DNA of 40,041 nt, from NCBI RefSeq assembly GCF_000003605.2, contig NW_003134345.1, positions 402,001 through 442,041 of the forward strand. Direction: 5' to 3'. Each line of letters opens with the position of its first letter. Within the stretch, counting starts at the first letter, position 1. The position numbers and the translations under genes are program-made. The notes beneath the pieces were generated by a model. It did no database searches. It saw only the letters and a list, made by a program, of their open reading frames with translations, and was not told where the DNA came from. Shown one piece after another: positions 22,801 to 31,400 of this stretch. Source of the stretch: Saccoglossus kowalevskii (Eukaryota > Hemichordata > Enteropneusta > Harrimaniidae).

Positions 22801-25800
22801 TAGCCCCCAAAGTAATAGTATATGCCCCTTCAGATAACTATACATGACCATGAAAGGGGCGTGTACACTTAAAATGGTAGAGGGGCACTGAAGGGGCAGG
22901 GTTAGTATTAGAGTTATGGGTGAAGAAACTGTGACCGTAATTTGGCTGTGTTCGATAATGAATTCTAAATAACGGCAACTATCCAATTTGATAACCAGGT
23001 CGTTCACAGTTCCTCTATAGAGGGACTGTGAGTCGTCATAGTGCTTTGAGTTCTTGGCACCATCTTGCCGGTTGGTCAGAACGCGGTCACGTGGTGGTGA
23101 ATAAAAGTCAGTTTTGACTCGCGGTCATAATAAAATTCCTCGATTCTTTATTGAGCCTGAGCAGTTTTAGTATTCACAAAAACGTAAAATAAATAAATAA
23201 ATGTTCATTTCAGGTAATTTTAACATATGTTGTGCTTATGTAATCAGTATAATAAAACTTGTAGTTACCTTAATGTCGGTCAATACTCAATTTTATTGGC
23301 TCTCGGGAAATGTTGACCTCGACTGCGCCTCGACTCCCTTTCAGGTCATTACGACTGAATATTAATCTCCTCTTCGGTTATTATTGTATAATATATATAG
23401 GGAATTCGAAGCGCACGCGCACTAAAGTTTTCATTGTTTGCTGCATTTTAAGATAAAATCAAAGCACATTGTTTTTTATCCAAACTGCCTCATTAAAAAG
23501 GTGTCTGTTTGAAAATTTCTACTGCCCCACTGTTGTATTTTCGGACGGACATCCGGGTATTCTCACCACCTGGCAACCATTACCGGTGAAAACAAAAGCC
23601 AACAACTCCCAGGATGCAATACTTTGTGCTAGTTTTGATGAGACTTTCCTAAACAGTGTAACAAGACTACCTCTACCATAACATGTTCAACATATCTAAA
23701 TATGGTTGATGAAGATTACCTCAAAGTTGAGTTTGTGCTGTTTTTCGACTTTAGTTGTTTTCATCGGTTCCTCGACCGGAGTTCCGGGGGTGTACTCCCA
23801 TAGTTAAGGTATGCGTCGCTGTTTTAATCCCCCTTTTTTCGAGCTTTGTCGATCTTCAATTTTAAGATTTTTTGGCGAAAGACGTCAATTTTGAGTCCAA
23901 AAGTGCCCACATCGAGTCAGCGGTCTGTTTAGTCCAGTTTTCAGCTGGCTGCGTTCACTGGTTCCCGGTTTCCCTGCATTCTGAATGACACTTGAGGCGA
24001 GACCAGACAACTGGCTGCGGATCACCAAATATCAAAGTGAGCAGCCCCGGGTTCCACAGCAGCACGCGCAGAGCCTATTGAATACATTGCACAGTGGTGC
24101 GTGTCCAAGCATAACGTTATCTGACTCCGCCCTGAGAATTGATGATTTCCGAGTTACTTCTGCAGAAAGTTTATTCCATTTTCATCGTAATTGGGCGCAC
24201 ACGGCGGGGTCACTATACTTCTGGTTTATCAGTACGCACGGGATATCTTTGGCAAACCTGTATCATTCTCCACCCAAATATTGTTTCGAGTAGTAATTCA
24301 CAATAAATTACATTTTAATTTTCAAATTTGGTTATTGCTGTATTTATACCTATCAAACCAGTTATAAAGTGAAAGTCACACAAACACATTCCGACATCAC
24401 AGTGCTGGTAAACTCTTGTATATCTTTTCGAAATAGGCATTATACTGTGTTATAGTGACACAACTCATATATATTCTTATACAAACCCAGTGAACAATAT
24501 ATAGTCAATATGTATCAATTTTCATTTAATGTAAAGGCTGTTATTTTGCTACATTTCTACAAATCAAATATGTAAACTCGGCGACTCTGTCATCCTCGAA
24601 AAATCTAACATTTAAGAGCAGCAAAATTTGTCATTTTAACTCTCACAAGAATATAAATGCCCATTCACAATATCCTGCTTCTGTACTAGATGGGAAGTCA
24701 TTTCATACTGGTACCATATTTTGCAAAATGCGATAGTGAGTCCTGGCACCGTAAACACTAATGTTAGAAAATGTGTGAAATTAACTAGTTTTAAACAATG
24801 GCGTTGCAACTCAATTAATTCTCATAAATCCGCCGTTTTTTTTATTCCACTGTACGCGAGGTACGAACTGTTCGGAGTCGAGTGAATAACGTGTTTTGCA
24901 GCTCCCTCAACGGCAGAACGGTTCGTTTGAGAGTACTCGGAAAAGTTAAATTGTACGCACAAACCCGATGAAAGCTGGGGAATAATGGATTACAAATCTC
25001 AAACGTGTACTCGCGACAGTATTAGTTAATGACAAACCTCAACCATTGTAAGTTTATAAGATTTAAAAAATTATATTTTCAGTTTACTTACCGCCATACG
25101 ATGTACAGTTAACTAGGTTACCATAGCAACTACATAAGAGAACAAATACAATGGATATTTTCCTCATTTCGTTTGGTGGTGGCAGCTGCAATGGAAGATG
25201 TACAAGTGAGCAAACACGACTCGCATTCGCCATTCTCAAAAACACATAAACTGACTTGATCTTGTTTATAATAGTTTGTACAATCTTGTATACACTTGTT
25301 GCTGGGTGTATGTATATACATATATTGTTTGAAACTGTAATGTTAAAGAACAAATTGAATTATGACTTATCGTTATCTTTTGTAGAACTTGTATGTATAT
25401 TCTTTCGAGAAAAAAACACGCTAATACGTATCTGGTTTTTGCACATTCAAACACAATACGTGCATATACGTATTACAGCATGCCATTGATACATCGAATG
25501 AATACTTAGTACGCGGCAAAAACAATGCATTCAGTTCACGATACATCACAATTCTATGTGCCCAGTACCAAAGAGTAGTGTGGAAAATTATGTGTTCTCA
25601 TATTATGTGGAAATTGACTTCTGAATCAAATAACGTATTACTGTAATGTCAACGTGTTACAGTAATGCCAACGTATTACTGTAATGACAACGTGTTACTG
25701 TAATGCCAACGTATTACTGTAATGTCAACGTGTTACTGTAATGCCAACGTGTTACTGTAATGTCAACGTGTTACTGTAATGCCAACGTATTATTGTAATG

Positions 25801-27034
25801 TCAACGTGTTACTGTAATGTCAACGTGTTACTGTAATGTCAACGTGTTACTGTAATACTCTTGAAATAGCTACATGTCATTTTAGCTATTTTGATTTCAT
25901 GTCTGAATTAGTGGAAACTTACTTGACTAAATTGCCAACAATCACATTGTGAGAATACGCGTTTTATGTTGTTGAATTGGGTCATCTAAGGACTGCTAAC
26001 ATAGTGGCTAAACACTTTACATCACGTTTATAGAAAGATGGTATCAATGGTTATGAGATATGGGAATTATCGATAATAAAACCTTGTTTGTGACGGTCTT
26101 AGCAATTTAGAAGCGCGGCGTCCGTCTGGGAACAGACCATAAAGTATATATAAGCATCAGTCCTGGGCATCGGTTTAATATAAAACTTTGTCCTTCGTAA
26201 ATTGTTGACATTTATGACATTTTATTATTTGAGTTGGTGCACATTTGGGTCAACTCTCGGGGCACGCTGAACATGGTTGTTTCTGTATTTTATTAGAAAC
26301 ATGTAAAAATAATAATGTGTTTATGCGACATATTCGAAACACAGTGACGTCACACCACATACCTACCACGGGTTATCGAGCAGAGAGCCGAGAGAGATTA
26401 AACAACTAACCTAGTTTACTAATGGAGCATCGATGTACCGATGTTGAATAGTTCATCTATGATGGGCGAGGCTATGTGACGTCACGTGCTTAAGCGTTTC
26501 TACTGATATAGATTTATTATTCGTTAGCGGCGCATTACAGTACGACTCTGGCACATCATGATTTTCAGCGACGTATATTAGTTATTTGCTTGTAGAGTTC
26601 AATTTGAAAAAAAAAATGGACGAAAATGATTGAAAAACGCGAATCATATGACCTTTATACTAGTGCAATATATCTTATTTATCGTAATACCGAGATAGTG
26701 GGAAGATAACGATATTTATTATTAATAACTAATCGCATTTCAGGCCGGGCCACCATTGTTCACAATATTTTTGACTGATCCAGAATTTCAATATTATTAC
26801 AAATATAGTTTAACTGTGTTTTGTTGACACAACAAAGCGTACGGGAATCTATCGAGTGTACACATCTTGGATAATGTGGTGTCGTGTATCTATGATCGCT
26901 ATACTAAAGCCATTGATGTTACTGTGTTTATTACGTTACTCGGATTACAACTATGACTTCTAAACACCCTGTGAACACGTATAACTTGAAATACTCATTA
27001 AAGTAATATGTCGAAAAACGTCAGTAAACTTACC
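19711..27034 (-). CDS. PAN-domain type I membrane protein, left copy (partly in assembly gap)
   Basis: Tandem paralogue of the gene at 28227-33215, same exon plan and phases. Exons: 5' untranslated exon ending at 27034; start-codon exon 25092-25167 (18-base leader from 25185); PAN exon with only its end, 21096-21149, visible before the gap; membrane exon 20340-20528; tail exon 19711-19868. Visible parts join in frame with no stop. Expected length is about 225 residues if the hidden exon matches the paralogue. It has a signal peptide (MRKISIVFVLLCSCYG), a single helix (VVFAAVGVVIVAMLGMAIHI), a basic stop-transfer (TKREVQLRRHF) and an acidic tail, 19 residues shorter than the paralogue's from the exon start. 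The paralogue's dileucine motif is absent. Role unknown; a surface receptor or adhesion protein is inferred. Confidence 0.72.
20340..20528 (-). CDS. Left PAN-receptor copy: transmembrane exon
   Basis: Acceptor ATACAG|TCGTAA, donor AAAG|GTACGA; 189 bases, the same length as in the right copy. Encodes a short acidic stalk (CQEQEDEIIDLKYQRA), the helix and TKREVQLRRHF. It is about 96% identical in DNA to the right copy. Confidence 0.85.
20684..21063 (+). repeat. ~128-bp tandem repeat, 3 copies
   Basis: Units start near 20684, 20816 and 20940 with CATTAATA(T/C)TAGTATTCAAG and end with CAGCAATAATAAYACGRTGA. C-runs of varying length sit at the same place in each. The array fills intron 2 of the left PAN-receptor copy, between the membrane exon and the gapped PAN exon; no counterpart is seen in the right copy. 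Confidence 0.88.
21096..21149 (-). CDS. Left PAN-receptor copy: end of PAN exon
   Basis: Reads ITADSDNNEHWDLARIP then donor CCAG|GTATGT. The right copy has LTADTDNNEHWDLARIP with the same donor. The remaining 200 or so bases, including the four cysteine codons, would lie in the gap. Confidence 0.8.
21150..21421. other. Assembly gap (272 N)
   Basis: Undetermined bases. By comparison with the right copy the gap should contain about 200 bases of PAN exon. Confidence 0.99.
21655..21850 (-). mobile_element. Interspersed repeat, copy 1 (inverted relative to 23525)
   Basis: On the minus strand this reads CGGACATCCGGGCATTTCCA and CACTTGGCAACC, later GAGACTCTCCTGAA and GTTGAGTTTGTGCTGTTTCT. The same order occurs on the plus strand at 23525-23760. 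Family unknown. Confidence 0.6.
21851..22210 (-). mobile_element. LINE reverse-transcriptase fragment
   Basis: The minus strand has NCQSGFREYHSTMT then DDHILNA, the conserved stretch between the first two palm blocks of non-LTR reverse transcriptases (Q-GFR--HST--AL--V-DDI). Upstream, in another frame, LFKTE and weak matches to the preceding helix remain, so at least one frameshift is present. The palm YxDD block is not seen. It is an old, 5'- and 3'-truncated fragment in intron 1 of the left PAN-receptor copy; CR1/Jockey-like by motif, clade unsure. Confidence 0.55.
22211..23520. other. Intron sequence, nothing recognised
   Basis: Inside intron 1 of the left PAN-receptor copy. A GC-richer block at 22760-22920 has short inverted CCCCT/AGGGG motifs (GCCCCTTCAG, CTGAAGGGGC). 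No coding exon was found. Confidence 0.4.
23525..23760 (+). mobile_element. Interspersed repeat, copy 2
   Basis: Matches the inverted copy at 21655-21850: CGGACATCCGGGTATTCTCA, CACCTGGCAACC, GAGACTTTCCTAAA and GTTGAGTTTGTGCTGTTTTT. The two copies flank 1.7 kb that includes the LINE fragment, so the whole could be one composite insertion. Confidence 0.6.
23761..24295. other. GC-richer block with an unassigned 102-codon frame
   Basis: An open frame on the plus strand (23985-24293) reads MTLEARPDNWLRITKYQSEQ and on, with no motif I recognise. The block is richer in GC than its surroundings and directly follows an interspersed repeat, so it is more likely part of an old insertion than a host gene. 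Confidence 0.3.
25092..25185 (-). CDS. Left PAN-receptor copy: start-codon exon
   Basis: Acceptor ATTGCAG at 25186-25192, 18-base leader, ATG at 25165-25167, donor GGCG|GTAAGT. Encodes MRKISIVFVLLCSCYG, then NLVNCTSYG. The right copy has the same 18-base leader length, NLVNSVSYS at the end and the same phase. An in-frame upstream ATG exists but lies before the acceptor. Confidence 0.75.
25632..25859 (+). repeat. 19-bp minisatellite, 12 copies
   Basis: The unit AACGTGTTACTGTAATGYC is repeated twelve times. Two variants (GTGTTACTG and GTATTACTG; GTC and GCC ends) alternate for much of the array. It is upstream of the start-codon exon of the left PAN-receptor copy, in its 5' intron. Confidence 0.93.
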
Positions 27035-27140
27035 TAATGTTTGTGAACTTTGTATTATAGACCTGCTAAGTCGTCGATGCTTTTCTTCTTTGTCAATAAA
27101 TTCAGGAAATGAACTTTGAACCCTCAAATATGGGGTGTGC
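27034..27140 (-). other. Left PAN-receptor copy: predicted 5' untranslated exon
   Basis: Donor at 27034 (ACATTAG|GTAAGT). The sequence before it (GAAGAAAAGC, ATACAAAGTTCAC) and after it (TAAGTTTACT) resembles the exon at 33215 of the right copy (GAAGAAAAAC, ACAACAAAGTTCAC, TAAGTTCACT). Both lie about 2 kb upstream of their start-codon exons. The 5' end is unknown. Confidence 0.55.
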
Positions 27141-28000
27141 TTCAAGTTGTCGGTAACAAATTGAAAGAGTAATTTGAAAATAACAAACAACTCATAAATA
27201 TTGTTTTAAATTTGTTTACGCTGGGAAGTATTGAAATATGGCGTGCATTGGTTCTAGCTGGAAGAGCAGTGACGTATAAATAAAGAAATCATTTTGTTGG
27301 GCCCTGGGGTCAAATGTCACTCGTAGACAAGTTGATGATTGTTTAACACTAGGTAGAACCATACTGACTCATGTACGCTCGCGCCAAGAGGTGCGCGGCT
27401 GAACATCTGGATATTGATATTTTATTGAGAGGTGAGAGCAACCCACATTAAGTAATACCACGTAGTAGCCATTGTTATTTTGTTTTATCCCGCCATCTTG
27501 GCTTACTTTTATCATTACCCGTATTATCGACACGAGAAAATATAAAGGGACACATATTTATTCACTGCAGCCGACCTGAAGCATCTATGCCAGAACAAAA
27601 TTATCCAAACTCATATAACTTTAAAACAAATTTAAAACTGATTGTGAATGTTCAACTATATGCAATAATATTATATACTAATATATTATCGCAACGACAA
27701 TGACTTAGGAAAGTAGATGATCGCAAATGTTAAATACAAAGAATTAACAGAGAGAGAGAGACAGAGAAAATACATAACTACAAATACAACAGTTTTAAAA
27801 TTAATAAAATGAAAACAAAATATTTATCTTTCCAGGTGGCGCTTTTTGTGAAAATGTACTTTCTTTCGTGTTCCAGCATAATGTAACTATCTGGTTTTTC
27901 ATGTAGAAACTTTCAATGCCGACGAGGCTCACAACATCATCAAAGGATAACCATCTCTACGCTCATATCAAACACATTTTTCGCAAGATTGTTACTCCTA
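27035..28000. other. Spacer between the two PAN-receptor copies
   Basis: Contains CCAAGATGGCGGG on the minus strand near 27500, a YY1-type motif that may belong to the left copy's promoter. A GAGA run lies near 27751. No gene recognised. Confidence 0.4.
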
Positions 28001-28008
28001 TTAATAAT

Positions 28009-28042
28009 TTTATTGCAATATGGGATTGACCAAGACTTTATT
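28009..28042 (-). terminator. Polyadenylation signals of the right PAN-receptor copy
   Basis: AATAAA on the minus strand at 28037-28042 and 28009-28014, about 185-215 bases after the stop codon. Confidence 0.5.
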
Positions 28043-28226
28043 AAATCTGCCACTGCGGCGCCATCACTAAAACCATCTTTAAATTCAAATCTACCAAATT
28101 CACTGAACTAGTCCCAAATAAAACTGATGTTTCTCTCCTGATGTTTTACACATAACGTGTTACACAACCATTCTCAAAACATAGAGTTGGCCATGTCCAA
28201 TGACGACAATGAGTATTAATAGTGTT

Positions 28227-28441
28227 TTAAAGCGCAACCTTCTCGGGGACATTTACTGATTCAAAATCTTGGACAGCATCATTGCCAATTCCGCCTGTAG
28301 CGCCCTCAACGGATGGTGTGTCAAGGTTGTCGGAATCGTGCTGTTGTATTTCTTCAAGCAATGCATTTTCATCAGTTTCAGATCCGGGTCCATCTGCCTT
28401 CTCATGGTTGAGTTCTTCCAAGAAAGGATCGATTAGACTCA
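28227..28441 (-). CDS. Right PAN-receptor copy: cytoplasmic tail exon
   Basis: Acceptor TCCTAG|TGAGTC, stop TAA. Encodes VSLIDPFLEELNHEKADG, DENALLEEIQ, DTPSVEGATGGI and an end at PEKVAL. Strongly acidic. Confidence 0.85.
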
Positions 28442-31400
28442 CTAGGAACAAAGAAATATAAAACATTATTACAGGGGTTTAGTTTTTTTCTTAATTGAAT
28501 GATTTCCGTGTGAAAAAGTAAATTTAAAAATAATTGAACAAAATAAGAAACATTTTGAAAAAAATATCATCAAATTGCTAATGTTTAGTACGCAACTAAA
28601 TCACTGTAATGTTGACAATTCCCGTATAAATATCCTCTTGTTTGATGTGTGTTATGGGTTTCTAAAAGGCTCGCATACTCGTAAATTCGACGCTGGGAAT
28701 TATTTAATATATTGCGATCAACTATTATATTATACTATTTTTCATTCAAAACCAGGGGCTTGGTTCATGTGATGTTATCAGGTACCAAAGCTAGAATAAC
28801 GGCGAATTAGTTTTGCGTATAGACCATGTAAACACTGGACGTGCAAACAATCGCTGTGCTACTTTGTGAAACTGATGTTTGTTCCATACAATTATCATCT
28901 TTCAAAGAGTGCTTCCGATTGTTTTCCACCTTAAAATGTTTAAAAATAACGCCGAGTCCAATCAGAGGTATACATGTGACCAAAATACCTACCCCCAAAG
29001 TGACGTCTGAGTTGAACTTCTCTCTTAGTTATAATATGTATAGCCATACCCAACATTGCTACGATAACGACGCCTACAGCGGCGAATACCACGGTGGATA
29101 TATAGAGGGCGGCTCGCTGGTACTTGAGATCTATTATTTCGTCTTCTTGTTCTTGACAATCGCTAGACTGGATAGTTACCACTGTATAACAAATATATGA
29201 ATATTCGAAAATCTTGTTTTAAATAAAATATATCTATATCATCCTACCTACAAACATACATAGCCGACAACCACCCACCCACCATTCCGTTCAACCCATC
29301 CACACACTCGAAAACACGTGACCAAAACAGACTTATTCGCTAAATACATCATGCAACACATACCTGGTATTCTTGCCAGATCCCAGTGTTCATTGTTGTC
29401 GGTGTCAGCTGTAAGTTTTGCCGGATATTGTGGAGAGTTTAACACCGTACATGTGTACGTGTCAGCCTCGTAGTCGAACGAATGACACAGAAATCTTTTT
29501 TGGTTTAAGCATAGTTCAGCACAATCTTCTCGTGTTGTTGGTGATGTTATACTCACTATCTCTGATGGATCTTCGATTCTGGAATTGGGCGTAGATTTAA
29601 AAGCCGGCAACGCTCTACCTATAATATATTGTGAAAAACAGATGCGCTGCTGAAAATTACAAATCAAATGTGGGAGAAATGTTTCTATGGCGACTGTCAT
29701 CATATTGAGGTCAATTTTGGGTATATATAAATTAAAAGTTTTAGTTTTTTACAGTTCGACAAAGAAGTCAAAACAGTTGTGGGAGATACTACATAATACT
29801 GACTGAATGATTCCGCTTACATCGCTTAATCAGAACTAAACAATTCAATATTGGTTGCAATAATCTGAATATCTAGACTTGATATCGTGGCAAGATGTTT
29901 TAATGGCCTTCGCGTATTTCGTTTTTGAAAAACAGGTTATAAAAATATTATAAGCTCCGAGTTAAACGTCTACTAAAGAAATAGACCGCAATTGGACAGT
30001 TGGGTAAATACTAAATTGACAAAACCTCGACAGAATATACAAAAAAACTCAAAACATTGAATGAGTATGTGAAGTGCCAAAAGAATGGCATGGAATGAGA
30101 CAATCAAACTATATGTAAGCCCGTTTTATACTTTCGCTGATAGAATAATTTTGAATATATATTTAAGTCACATTGCTTAAAACCGTTTTTTTTATTGGTA
30201 CTTGTGGTGTAGTTAGGCAAGCGTCTGCTTACAGTGCCAGTGAGTTTTGCCGTGGTCGTGAGTTCAATCCATGCTGCGTGTTTATAAGTTACTAATTTAC
30301 CTGTAATTCATTTATGTCTACCACTCCATTATTGTAAGACACAAACTTCCACAATGGGCCACGATTCATGTTCTACTTAAAAAAACAATATTATGTACAG
30401 GTTTCTCACAGCTCACTCTGTATATCTTAATATGGAACTCAGAGATTGAATGTTCCTTTATTGTGTATGCCTGGCTGATCGGATACAGAAATGGACATCA
30501 AACCATAATGCTGTTCGTAAGCTCAGTGAAATCATACAGATAATTCTAAGATTTCGCTCTATGGTGTCAACAAATACAACAAAGCACAACATATGTTATC
30601 AGTGCAAACTTATTACTCAGAATGTACTTCAAACTCTGACTACTGAACACACTGGTAAGCAATATATTTAGTTTTTTAAATATTTTTATTTTTTGGGGGC
30701 CAGTAAAGAATGAAGATCATTCACTCTTAAAATTACACTCTTAGTCACATTATCAATTCTATAAATGAAATTGTGTTCTTAGTAACATTTAGATGATAGT
30801 TATGTTACTGCCTACACTATCACATCATCAATTACGTAATGTGAAGTCTTTTGAAACAAACTTGATTCCTAGTAACAACGATTACAAAAAATATGCAAAT
30901 GAACGAATTGACATCAACTATTATAACGACACTCAAAAATAAAATTGAGAGTAAATAAACTTTATAATAACTGCTAACACTAATAAATCACACAGTTAAT
31001 GGTTTGAAACTAACTTTAGCTAACATTAAATTCAATGCACTTACCACTATAAGATACGGAGTTTACTAGGTTGCAATTGCAAATAAATATGTAAACAGAT
31101 ACAGATACAAAGGTTATCTTCATCATTGTGCTTTGTAATGATATCTGCAATTGAATGTAAACATTTTATATCAAAACACGAAACAGAATCGTTCTCATTA
31201 GTGTTTATAATATTGTGCTTTCTAGTCTAAAACATGATTGCAAAAATAATGGGCGTTTATAATGAATTTTTACACTGAAAAGCTAGTAATGCAATGTACA
31301 CGCATCGACAAATGTCATTAACTCGTCGATTATATAGATATAATATCGAATACGTGACGTACGATCGGATTTGACTCAACTATCGTGGAATAAATATGGG

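Noticed and set aside
23985-24293. 102-codon plus frame as a host gene
   Set aside because: No domain recognised; it follows an interspersed repeat in an intron. Kept only as an unassigned block.
30205-30285. tRNA gene
   Set aside because: A- and B-boxes are present but acceptor and anticodon stems do not form, and a repeat tail follows; called a SINE instead.
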